Part shown: positions 6,996-13,094 of the stretch, in pieces
Layout of the letters: the number at the start of each line of letters is the position of its first letter
Position numbering within the stretch: the first letter of the stretch is position 1
Assembly (NCBI GenBank): GCA_013695505.1
Contig: JACDAH010000339.1
Span: 1 to 13,094, forward strand
Direction of reading: 5' to 3'
From: Chloroflexota bacterium
Lineage (GTDB): Bacteria > Chloroflexota > Limnocylindria > Limnocylindrales > CSP1-4
Length of the DNA: 13,094 nucleotides
Program-made: the position numbers and the translations under genes
Notes under the pieces: generated by a model
Database searches by the model: none
What the model saw: only the letters and a program-made list of their open reading frames with translations
What the model was told of the DNA's origin: nothing

Positions 6996-7004
6996 TGCTA
7001 AAGT
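6996..7004 (+). promoter_or_regulatory. Candidate extended -10 promoter of the cold-shock gene
   Basis: TGCTAAAGT fits the extended -10 pattern TGN-TANNNT. The -35 region is poor (TGGTTT at a 16-base spacing), which is typical of extended -10 promoters. Transcription starting near 7011 would give a leader of about 93 nt, in keeping with the long 5' leaders of cold-shock genes. Confidence 0.45.
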
Positions 7005-7103
7005 GCCCCAATCGCCGCTGTGGTGATGCTCCCGTGTGGTCGACCGCTTCTCGAACTGACCGTACGCCTGAAGCTCTCGTTCGAGAAGATTGTGGAGGTC
7101 ACT

Positions 7104-7307
7104 GTGACCACCGGTACCATCAAGAAGGTCGTCTCCGAGCGAGGCTTCGGCTTCATCTCGGGCGAGGATGGCAAGGAATACTTCTTCCATCGTGACGGCC
7201 TGACGTCTTCCCTCAACTTCGATCGTCTCGCCGGTGGCGAGAAGGTCGAGTTCGAGATCGAGCAGAGCCCCAAGGGCGCTCGAGCGAAGAACGTCGCCGC
7301 AGCCTGA
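7104..7307 (+). CDS. Cold-shock protein (CspA family)
   Basis: This 67-residue single-domain protein binds single-stranded RNA and DNA, melting mRNA structure in the cold or acting as a general RNA chaperone. Nearly the whole length is one cold-shock domain, with RNP1 RGFGFI (13-18) and RNP2 YFFHRD (26-31), followed by the usual glycine turn and the C-terminal strand near VEFEIEQ. Length matches the family (65-70). The GTG at 7104 is chosen because GGAGG at 7094-7098 sits five bases upstream and the protein then starts with MTTGTIKKV, as in relatives; the frame extends upstream to 7020 without conserved sequence. It is monocistronic: a strong terminator begins 14 bases after the stop. The long leader may regulate it, but I could not identify a cold-box sequence. 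Confidence 0.97.
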   Translation: MTTGTIKKVVSERGFGFISGEDGKEYFFHRDGLTSSLNFDRLAGGEKVEFEIEQSPKGARAKNVAAA

Positions 7308-7321
7308 CCCAGGCTTCGACC

Positions 7322-7356
7322 CGACCGCCCGTTCCACGCGAACGGGCGGTCGTTTT
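7322..7356 (+). terminator. Rho-independent terminator of the cold-shock gene
   Basis: Perfect 13-bp arms at 7322-7334 and 7340-7352 surround a five-base loop (CACGC), followed directly by TTTT and C on the + strand. It lies 14 bases after the cold-shock stop and insulates the following small gene. Confidence 0.95.
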
Positions 7357-7408
7357 CATCTCCGCCGCGGCCCCCATCCCGACGGATCGACCAGCGAGGG
7401 ACAATCCG

Positions 7409-7666
7409 ATGACGAAACGATCGAAGTACGAACAGGCCCAGCGAGCCCTCCAGACGGTGCGCGTCAAGGAGATCGAGGCCGCCTGGCTGGGCAGTCTGCC
7501 GGCCGATCGTGCGAAGGCCTTCGTGGCGGCCGTCGAGGTTGCCCGCAACCGGCCGCCGGATGGCCCGCCCGAGAACATGGCCCCGGGCACGCGCCCCAAC
7601 CCGCCCCGCCCCGGCCATGAGCCGCGCGTGCCGAAGGAAGAGCGCAACCGCCGCCCGCGCGATTAA
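7409..7666 (+). CDS. Small hypothetical protein with basic, proline-rich tail
   Basis: I do not recognise the family. The 85-residue product has a probably helical first half (about 5-47, including YEQAQRALQTVRVKEIEAAW and ADRAKAFVAAVEVARNRPP) and a disordered second half rich in proline, arginine and glycine (48-85, ending EERNRRPRD). It has no signal peptide, cysteine or membrane segment. The ATG at 7409 has GAGGGA about seven bases upstream, and the frame keeps the high third-position GC of its neighbours, which support a real gene. The tail is strongly basic, so nucleic-acid binding is possible but unproven. It starts about 50 bases after the cold-shock terminator and may head the + strand run that follows. 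Confidence 0.65.
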   Translation: MTKRSKYEQAQRALQTVRVKEIEAAWLGSLPADRAKAFVAAVEVARNRPPDGPPENMAPGTRPNPPRPGHEPRVPKEERNRRPRD

Positions 7667-7814
7667 CGCCGCGCGACCCGGACGGCGTTCCTCGATCAGA
7701 ACATCGATCGCGTCGAGCCCGCACCGGACAATGCCGCCCGGCGCCCGCCCGACTGCGGCACCATGGGAGACGACGCCGCCCGAGCGGTCGTCATCAATGC
7801 GTGGAGGAGCAGCG

Positions 7815-8270
7815 GTGGACGAGGCGACGTTCTGGAGCCTGATCGACCGGTTCGACTGGTCGAAGGAAGAGGACGACGACATCATCGAACCGGCGGTTCT
7901 GGCGCTTGCTCTGCTGCCCGATTCGCAGATCGCCGGCTTCCAGCAGGTCCTCGCGCGCAAGCTGTACGACCTCGACGGCCGAGCGTGGGCTCGCGAGTGC
8001 GGCGAGCTGATCTGGTTCGGCGACCCCGATCGTCTCGCCGTCGACGGGTTCCTCTATGCCCGGGCCCTCGTCGTCGCCAACGGCCGCGAGTTCTACGAGG
8101 CAGTCCGCGCCGATCCCACGACGATGCCCAAGGACGCCGATTTCGAGGCGATCCTGATGCTGGCGGCCGACGCCTACGACCGCAAGACCGGTCTCGAGTG
8201 GGAAGAGCTCGACGACACCGACGTCTCCTACGAGACCTTCTCGAACGCGGCGGGCTGGCCGGCGATCTGA
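7815..8270 (+). CDS. DUF4240 domain protein
   Basis: The 151-residue protein begins EATFWSLIDRFDW, the tell-tale start of DUF4240, and keeps the later pattern of that family: FQQVLARKLYDLDGRAWARE (43-62), then a FGDPDRLAVDGFLYARALVV segment (68-87), GREFYEAVRADPTTM (90-104) and a short C-terminal part rich in Asp and Glu. The family has no assigned biochemical role that I know of; it is soluble and common in actinobacteria and other high-GC bacteria. The GTG at 7815 is chosen because GGAGGAG at 7803-7809 sits five bases upstream; an in-frame ATG at 7797 overlaps that site. It is followed 45 bases later by an MFS gene, so the two may be cotranscribed. Confidence 0.85.
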   Translation: MDEATFWSLIDRFDWSKEEDDDIIEPAVLALALLPDSQIAGFQQVLARKLYDLDGRAWARECGELIWFGDPDRLAVDGFLYARALVVANGREFYEAVRADPTTMPKDADFEAILMLAADAYDRKTGLEWEELDDTDVSYETFSNAAGWPAI

Positions 8271-8315
8271 TCCACCCGCGTCGGCGGCCGATCGTCGGCA
8301 TCGCGCCGGCCCAGA

Positions 8316-9575
8316 ATGGGTGCGGTGACGATCGAGCGCTCCGGCCCCCTCCTCCGCGATCCGGCTTTCGGGCGGCTCTGGTTCATCCAGGCGTCGACCC
8401 AGATCGGCGGGAACATGGCGCTCTACGCGCTGACGATCCTGGTCTTCGCGACGACCCGCTCGAATGCGGCGGTGAGCGCGCTCGTGATGTCGTTCCTCAT
8501 CCCGACGATCCTGCTGTCGGCCCTCGCCGGGGTCCTCGTCGACCGGCTCGACGTCCGCTGGGCGTTGATCGTCCCGAACACGGTCCGGACCCTCCTGACG
8601 TTCGGTCTCGCCGTCGCCGGGACGCACGTGACGGTGCTGCTGCTCTTGAACCTCGGGATCAGCCTGACCACCGTCGTCCTGACCCCGGCCGAGGCCTCGA
8701 TGATCCCGCGGATCGTTTCGAAGCCGCAGCTCGAGACCGCGATGGGCATCTTCAATTTGACGCTCCAGGCCTCCTTCGCCGTCGGGTTCGCGTTTCTCGG
8801 GCCGCTCCTCGTGACGCTCGCGGGACCGTCCTTCGTTCTCGTGGTCGTCGTCGCGTTCTATGCCGCGGCCACAATCGCGACGGTCGGGCTGCCGGCCGCG
8901 CCACCGATCGCCCGTGAGAAGGGTGCGAATCGGCGGTCCTTTCACGAGCCGGTCGATCAACTCCACGAGGGCCTCGCCGCGATCAGCGGCAACCGCGAGG
9001 TCAGCCGGCCGCTGATGCACCTCGCCGCGGCCGCTTCGCTGGTCGGAGTGATCGGCGTCCTCGGGCCCAACCTCGCGTCGTCGCTCGGACTCGATCCGAA
9101 GAACCTGATCGTGGTGGTGCTGCCACTCGGGCTCGGGGTCGTCGGCGGTGTCTTCGCACTTCGCAGGTTCGGCGAAGGCGTGTCACGCCGCCGGGCCGGT
9201 GAGCTCGGCCTGCTCACCTTCGGCAGCCTGGCGATCGCGATCTCGACCGTTGGAGCCGTGGGGCTGGAGGCCGGCGTGCCGGTCATCCCGATCGTCGTCG
9301 TCCTCGCATTCTGCGCCGGCGCGGCGTACGCGGCGACGACCGTCTCGGCCCAGACCGCGCTCTTCGAGAACATGCCGCCCGGCGTTCGCGGCCGGATCTT
9401 CGGGGTCCTTGCATCGATCGTCAGCGCGGCGAGCCTGCTCCCGATCCTGATCGCCGGACCCCTTGCTGACGCGATCTCGGGTCCGCTGGTCATCGGGATC
9501 ACGGCGGTTGCGGTGCTCGCCAATGCAGCCTGGTCGGCGTTCCTGTTCGGACCGCGCGGTGCGGGGAGGCGTTGA
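8316..9575 (+). CDS. MFS transporter (EntS/MFS_3-like exporter)
   Basis: The 419-residue inner-membrane protein has about 12 hydrophobic segments, with a break near 195-235 between the two six-helix halves. The first cytoplasmic loop carries a motif A-like [14 protein letters not shown] (72-85), and a proline/glycine-rich motif lies near [11 protein letters not shown] (124-134), as in EntS/MFS_3-type exporters that pump siderophores, drugs or lipids outward. The substrate cannot be read from the sequence. The start ATG at 8316 lacks a clear ribosome-binding site; GTG at 8325 is an alternative. The 45-base gap after the DUF4240 gene suggests shared transcription. It is unlike the second MFS protein in this window, which carries an extra domain. 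Confidence 0.88.
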   Translation: MGAVTIERSGPLLRDPAFGRLWFIQASTQIGGNMALYALTILVFATTRSNAAVSALVMSFLIPTILLSALAGVLVDRLDVRWALIVPNTVRTLLTFGLAVAGTHVTVLLLLNLGISLTTVVLTPAEASMIPRIVSKPQLETAMGIFNLTLQASFAVGFAFLGPLLVTLAGPSFVLVVVVAFYAAATIATVGLPAAPPIAREKGANRRSFHEPVDQLHEGLAAISGNREVSRPLMHLAAAASLVGVIGVLGPNLASSLGLDPKNLIVVVLPLGLGVVGGVFALRRFGEGVSRRRAGELGLLTFGSLAIAISTVGAVGLEAGVPVIPIVVVLAFCAGAAYAATTVSAQTALFENMPPGVRGRIFGVLASIVSAASLLPILIAGPLADAISGPLVIGITAVAVLANAAWSAFLFGPRGAGRR

Positions 9576-9691
9576 CGGAGCGGGGGATCGAATCGAGCCC
9601 GGCGCGGCCGGCGACCGATGAGTTGAGGCCGCCCGAGCGGTCTTCACTGAGACGAGCGGGCGTGCCCGGGCTCGACCCATGGAGGTTCTCG

Positions 9692-10066
9692 ATGTTCAAG
9701 GACAGTCACGCCTTCTCCGGCTTCTCGACGAACGACATCCCGGCCGCGAAGGCGTTCTACGGCGACACCCTCGGCCTCGATGTCAGCGAGGAGCACGGCA
9801 TGCTGACGCTGAATCTGGCCGGCGGCGGCAAGGTCCTGATCTACCCGAAGGACAACCACGAGGCGGCGACGTTCACCGTTCTGAACTTCCCTTCCAAGGA
9901 TGTCGATGGCGACGTCGATCGTCTCGCGGCGGCCGGCATCGCGATGGAGCGCTACCCCGAGTCGGGCGGCGACCAGGACGAGCGCGGCATCTGGCGCGGC
10001 GAGGGCCCGACCATCGCGTGGTTCAAGGACCCGGCTGGCAACATCCTGTCTGTGCTCGACGCATGA
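9692..10066 (+). CDS. VOC superfamily protein (glyoxalase/bleomycin-resistance fold), copy 1
   Basis: The 124-residue protein shows one VOC unit pair: an opening strand ([18 protein letters not shown], 6-23), the [10 protein letters not shown] turn, a middle half with [20 protein letters not shown], and the closing [13 protein letters not shown] (111-123). Members include glyoxalase I, dioxygenases and antibiotic-binding proteins, usually as dimers with a metal at the interface. The usual closing glutamate ligand is not in the expected spot (NILSVLD instead of a WEL-type ending), so metal use is doubtful. The ATG at 9692 has GGAGG at 9681-9685, six bases upstream. It lies 116 bases after the MFS gene. 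The substrate is unknown. Confidence 0.9.
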   Translation: MFKDSHAFSGFSTNDIPAAKAFYGDTLGLDVSEEHGMLTLNLAGGGKVLIYPKDNHEAATFTVLNFPSKDVDGDVDRLAAAGIAMERYPESGGDQDERGIWRGEGPTIAWFKDPAGNILSVLDA

Positions 10067-10311
10067 TTCACTGGAGATCGGGCGGCGCCGGATCAGGCGC
10101 TGTTCGCGCACCGCGCCGCGCGCCATCCAGCCAAGGGTGCCCTGCCGTTTCCGGTAGCCGCATATCCTGGGCAATTGGCCTGGCTGGCCGCGGGGTGTGC
10201 CGCCCGAGCCTGGTGCGACCGAGGAGTTCGGCCTCCGACGCCGCTCGGTGGACGCCGGCCGGTGGACCGCTTATCGAACTGCCAGCCGATCAGTCTGCAA
10301 GAGGTGTGCTC

Positions 10312-10695
10312 ATGGAACCGTGGTTGAAGGGCATCAGCGCGATCACCATGTTCGTCGAGGACGTGCCGACGACGAAGGCGTTCTATCAGGAGGTCTTCGG
10401 GCTTCCGATCCACTTCGAGGACGATGTCTCAGCGGTGTTCAACTTCGGCAACACGCTGATCAACCTGCTGAAAGCGACCGAAGCGAGCGAGCTCATCGAG
10501 CCCGGGGTCGTGGCGGCCCCGGACGCCGGCGCGCGGGTCCAGTTCACGCTCGGTGTCGACGACGTGGACGCGATGTGCGGGGAGCTTGAGAGGCGAGGCG
10601 TCGACCTCCTGAACGGCCCGATCGATCGGCCGTGGGGCATCCGAACGGCCTGCTTCCGCGATCCGGGCGGACATATCTGGGAGATCGCGAAGTAG
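10312..10695 (+). CDS. VOC superfamily protein, copy 2
   Basis: The 127-residue protein opens with KGISAITMFVEDVPTTKAFY and EVFGLPIHFEDD and closes with FRDPGGHIWEIAK, the classic VOC ending in which the glutamate of WEI is a usual metal ligand. The middle strand VQFTLGVDDVDAMCGELERR (55% along) is also typical. The first 20 residues resemble those of the preceding VOC gene in pattern (D-x-P-x-x-K-A-F-Y), but the rest is quite different, so they are distant relatives and not a recent duplication. The ATG at 10312 has AGAGGTG eight or so bases upstream; GTG at 10306 is possible. A 245-base spacer, without a clear promoter or terminator, separates the two VOC genes. Confidence 0.9.
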   Translation: MEPWLKGISAITMFVEDVPTTKAFYQEVFGLPIHFEDDVSAVFNFGNTLINLLKATEASELIEPGVVAAPDAGARVQFTLGVDDVDAMCGELERRGVDLLNGPIDRPWGIRTACFRDPGGHIWEIAK

Positions 10696-10749
10696 ATGAA
10701 TTCGTTGTAGCGAGTCCGCCTTGAGGCTCGCCGCGCGGCGCCCGGCCCG

Positions 10750-10950
10750 TCAGCGAGTTTCCGCCTCAATGCGGATGGGAGCCCCGAGCTGCGTCCGCAG
10801 CCATTGCCGTCGAATGGCGACCCACGCCACGAGGATCGCGGCCATGCCCGCCGGAACGAGCATGTCACCGTCGACCAGGTGAACGGCCGCGTCGACGGCG
10901 GCGAAGGTCCAGGCAATCGTCCCGAGAACAAGGATCAGCGTCTGATTCAT
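10750..10950 (-). CDS. Small two-helix membrane protein, unknown function
   Basis: The 66-residue product has two hydrophobic helices (about 4-24 and 30-46) separated by a short HLVDGDM loop and followed by a basic stretch (IRRQWLRTQ), so the C-terminus should be cytoplasmic with both ends on the same side. I do not recognise the family. The ATG at 10950 is chosen because GGTGA lies five bases upstream; the frame also has an ATG at 10983 with no ribosome site, adding 11 polar residues. It converges on the second VOC gene, 54 bases away, and is divergent from the MFS-cNMP gene. Its hydrophobic pattern makes it better supported than most frames of this size. Confidence 0.6.
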   Translation of the reverse strand: MNQTLILVLGTIAWTFAAVDAAVHLVDGDMLVPAGMAAILVAWVAIRRQWLRTQLGAPIRIEAETR

Positions 10951-11246
10951 GATGGTCACCCGAGCTGACGCGCAATTGGTCATCGCGTCGATCGGGCGAC
11001 GTTAGCCCGAAAGTCCTGCCGTTTCGAGCCCCAATCGTCCTATGTGGTTCGCGCCGGCAACGAAATCTCGCTTCCGCTTCCGTGACCAGAGGAGCGCGGG
11101 ATCGAGACGCGCGAGCCCCGGCCGGCGCGTACCGTTGCCGGAACCGGCCAGACGACGTGGGCGAACGGGTCGGAGTCAGCGATGATGCTGTGAGGGCAGG
11201 GCCGTGTTCGCCGGATGGATATCGTGCGATCTGAGCTCCCCGCCAG

Positions 11247-13055
11247 GTGTTCGCTGCCTTGACTGACCCGGCGGACCCTGACGTGGGTGACGAGCCGGAG
11301 GTCGCCGCGATCGCCGCGGGCCGCCGGCGGTCCAGCTCGGGTCGGGTCGTGGCCGCCCTCGGATCGGCGCGTGCCGCGCTTCGGCAGGCCCTTGGCAACG
11401 ACGGGATCCGGCGACTTGGCATCGCCTGGATGCTCGGGATCGCCGCCGACGCCGCCCTCACGGTCGTGACGTTCGTCACGGTCTTCAATCGCGGGGGCGT
11501 GCTCGCCGCCGGGCTGCTCGGCGCGATCCGGATGGTGCCAGCCGTGGTCGTCGGCATGTTCGCCGGCTCCTTGCTCGAGCGCGTCCGCGGCGATCGGATC
11601 CTCATCATCGTCGGGATCCTCCGGGCCGTCAGCGCCGGCCTGATCGCGATCGCGATCGCGACGGCGGGACCGACCATGGCCGACCACGAGGTCACGATGA
11701 TCCAGCTCTTCGTGTTCTCGTCGATCGCGGCGGCCGCCGCGGCGCCCGTCCGGCCGACCCAGGTGACGCTGATGCCCGCGATCGCCCGCGGCCCGGAGGA
11801 GCTCGTCGCCGCCAACACGGTCTGGATCACCGGCGAGGGTCTCGGTGCGTTCGGTGGGCCGTTCGTCGCCGGCGCGCTCATGGCGGCGAACTTCCACCCG
11901 GCCGTTGCCGTTCTCGCCGCCGTGGGCTTCCTGTCGACAGCGCTGATCGCGGCCGGCCTCCGGTTCGAGCATGCCGCCGACGCGTCTGGTGGGGCCCGCC
12001 GATCGGGCACGGGCGGCCGATTCCGGCTGTTCGACGGCCTCCGCGCGGTCCGGGCCAAGCCACTCCTGTCGTGGACGCTCTTCGGGACATACGGCCAGGT
12101 GGTGACGCGTGGCCTCCTCAATGCGATGGTCGTCGTGGCGTCGATCGAGCTCCTCAACATGGGCCAGTCGGGCACCGGAGTCCTGAGCGCCGCCCTTGGT
12201 CTCGGCGGCCTCGCCGGAGCCATCTTCGCGATATCGTCGACCCGGTCCGAGCGGCTGGTGCGCACCGAGATCGTGGCCCTCGTGTTCTGGGGGCTGCCGC
12301 TCGCGGCAATCGGTCTGGTCTCCGTCCCCGAGATCGCCCTGGCCGCGATGATCGTCATCGGGGTCGCCAACGCCACCTACGACGTCGCGCTCTTCACGAT
12401 CCTCCAGCGCGCCTGTGCGAACGACGACCGGGCGCCGGTCATGTCGCTCCTCGAGGTAATGATCGGGCTCGGAGCAGTATCCGGCAGCCTCCTCGCGCCG
12501 GTCCTCCTCCTCGCCTTCGGGACGCGTGGCGGCTTGATCGCGGGGGGTCTGGTCCTGCCCGTCATCGCGGTTGCGATGTATGCCCGGATCGGCCATGTCG
12601 ACCAGGTCAGCGTGGTCGACGAGGAGACGGTCCACCTGCTTCGCGAGGTGCCCGCGTTCGCCGCGCTGCCGCTGACCGCCGTCGAACGCGTGGCGGCCGG
12701 CCTCGTTCCGTTCTCGACCGAGGCGGGAACCGCGCTCATGACCCAGCACGAGCCGGGCGATCGATTCCTGGTGATCGCGACGGGCGAGATCGAGGTGTCC
12801 GTCGACGGCAAGCCGATCCATCGACTCGGGCCCGGAGCCGGCGTCGGCGAGATCGCCCTGCTCCGGCGCAGTCCCCGGACCGCGACGGTCGTCGCGATCA
12901 CCGAGGTGACCGGTTTCAGCGTCGACGCGTCGACGTTCCTGGCCGCCGTGGCCGGGCCGGCTGCCGCCGCCGTCATGGAGCGCATGGCGGAGGCGAATCT
13001 TGCCCGCACGGCTGCCGAGCCACCGATGTGGCGCGAGGCGCCGGCCGAAGCCTAG
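11247..13055 (+). CDS. MFS transporter fused to a C-terminal cyclic-nucleotide-binding domain
   Basis: The 602-residue protein has a polar N-terminal extension (1-50), an MFS membrane part (about 55-448) with around 12 hydrophobic segments and a central loop (240-272), and a soluble cNMP-binding domain (about 466-580). The latter shows FLVIATGEIEVSVDG and the phosphate-binding cassette GEIALLRRSPRTATVVA (534-550), with the cap glutamate E535 and the phosphate arginine R544 both in place. In known cNMP domains these residues bind cAMP or cGMP, so a transporter gated by a cyclic nucleotide is plausible but not shown. The transported substrate is unknown. The start is unsure: GTG at 11247 is used; TTG at 11259 has AGGTG nine bases upstream. 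No helix-turn-helix follows the sensor, so it is not a CRP-type regulator. Confidence 0.92.
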   Translation: MFAALTDPADPDVGDEPEVAAIAAGRRRSSSGRVVAALGSARAALRQALGNDGIRRLGIAWMLGIAADAALTVVTFVTVFNRGGVLAAGLLGAIRMVPAVVVGMFAGSLLERVRGDRILIIVGILRAVSAGLIAIAIATAGPTMADHEVTMIQLFVFSSIAAAAAAPVRPTQVTLMPAIARGPEELVAANTVWITGEGLGAFGGPFVAGALMAANFHPAVAVLAAVGFLSTALIAAGLRFEHAADASGGARRSGTGGRFRLFDGLRAVRAKPLLSWTLFGTYGQVVTRGLLNAMVVVASIELLNMGQSGTGVLSAALGLGGLAGAIFAISSTRSERLVRTEIVALVFWGLPLAAIGLVSVPEIALAAMIVIGVANATYDVALFTILQRACANDDRAPVMSLLEVMIGLGAVSGSLLAPVLLLAFGTRGGLIAGGLVLPVIAVAMYARIGHVDQVSVVDEETVHLLREVPAFAALPLTAVERVAAGLVPFSTEAGTALMTQHEPGDRFLVIATGEIEVSVDGKPIHRLGPGAGVGEIALLRRSPRTATVVAITEVTGFSVDASTFLAAVAGPAAAAVMERMAEANLARTAAEPPMWREAPAEA

Positions 13056-13067
13056 GGGATCAGCGGT

Positions 13068-13083
13068 GCCCGCTGCCGCGGGC
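13068..13083 (+). terminator. Short hairpin after the MFS-cNMP gene, weak terminator candidate
   Basis: GCCCGC (13068-13073) and GCGGGC (13078-13083) pair around TGCC, 13 bases after the stop codon. No T-tract follows in the few bases left in the window, and short GC palindromes are common here, so support is slight. Confidence 0.2.
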
Positions 13084-13094
13084 TCGTCGTGGAG

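Larger units (their letters stand above)
6657..7103. other. 447-bp divergent control region between EAL gene and cold-shock gene
   Basis: No gene is supported here. It holds the ribosome-binding site of the EAL gene (GGAAGGA, 6663-6669), two overlapping inverted repeats (6858-6895), the candidate extended -10 promoter of the cold-shock gene (6996-7004) and that gene's leader. I found only weak promoter matches for the EAL gene, for example TTCGAT and TACGAA 17 bases apart on the - strand near 6760-6790. Confidence 0.6.

Noticed and set aside
6657..7337. N-terminal extension of the EAL frame (227 more residues)
   Set aside because: It is antisense to the cold-shock gene and its leader, has no domain resemblance, and a strong ribosome site marks the TTG at 6656.
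10729..10740. 12-bp palindrome CGCCGCGCGGCG between the VOC and microprotein genes
   Set aside because: It consists only of G and C, has no loop and no T-tract, and such words are frequent in this DNA; not a credible terminator.
11054..11141. Long-range inverted repeat CCGGCAACG / CGTTGCCGG upstream of the MFS-cNMP gene
   Set aside because: The 9-bp arms are about 70 bases apart with only weak 5-bp pairings between them; too likely to be chance at this GC content.
11040..12821. Very long - strand open frame opposite the MFS-cNMP gene
   Set aside because: Composition is dominated by Arg, Asp, Glu and Gly with no fold, typical of an antisense shadow in GC-rich DNA; the + strand carries a clear transporter.

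Overview
The window is a high-GC (roughly two-thirds G+C by eye) bacterial chromosomal segment. Many starts are GTG or TTG, and Shine-Dalgarno sites are good at several genes. The mix of a long primary sigma factor with a large insert, a DUF4240 protein, MFS exporters and an MFS-cyclic-nucleotide-binding fusion suggests a soil or freshwater Chloroflexota-like (or less likely actinobacterial) organism. That assignment is inference from gene style; no rRNA or tRNA is present to fix it. I see no insertion sequence, phage gene or CRISPR array, and nothing looks clearly transferred.

Layout. (1) 1-738, + strand: the likely last codons of an upstream gene, a strong hairpin, then a YbaK/EbsC-family aminoacyl-tRNA deacylase-like gene. 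(2) 743-6656, all on the - strand: in transcription order, a soluble GAF-PAS-PAS-GAF-EAL c-di-GMP phosphodiesterase, a 525-bp intergenic region, the primary sigma factor (RpoD/SigA), a Rho-independent terminator, and a membrane-bound GGDEF diguanylate cyclase. The housekeeping sigma gene is thus bracketed by one enzyme that makes c-di-GMP and one that degrades it. (3) 6657-7356: a 447-bp divergent region, then a cold-shock protein gene (+) with a long leader and a textbook terminator. (4) 7409-10695, + strand: a small hypothetical protein, a DUF4240 protein, an MFS exporter and two different VOC (glyoxalase/bleomycin-resistance fold) proteins. (5) 10750-10950 (-): a two-helix membrane microprotein. 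(6) 11247-13055 (+): an MFS transporter with a C-terminal cyclic-nucleotide-binding domain.

How the genes may work together: the second-messenger theme (diguanylate cyclase, phosphodiesterase, cNMP-binding transporter) and the growth/stress theme (sigma factor, cold-shock protein, tRNA editing) suggest a housekeeping regulatory neighbourhood. Physical linkage is seen; functional linkage is inference.

The most unusual parts are non-coding. In the sigma-factor upstream region there is a perfect 10-bp inverted repeat just downstream of a good candidate promoter. Further upstream there is a three-stem arrangement (4073-4170) that could fold as a three-way-junction RNA and that I cannot match to a known family. 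Among proteins, the MFS-cNMP fusion and the roughly 165-residue insert in the sigma factor stand out.
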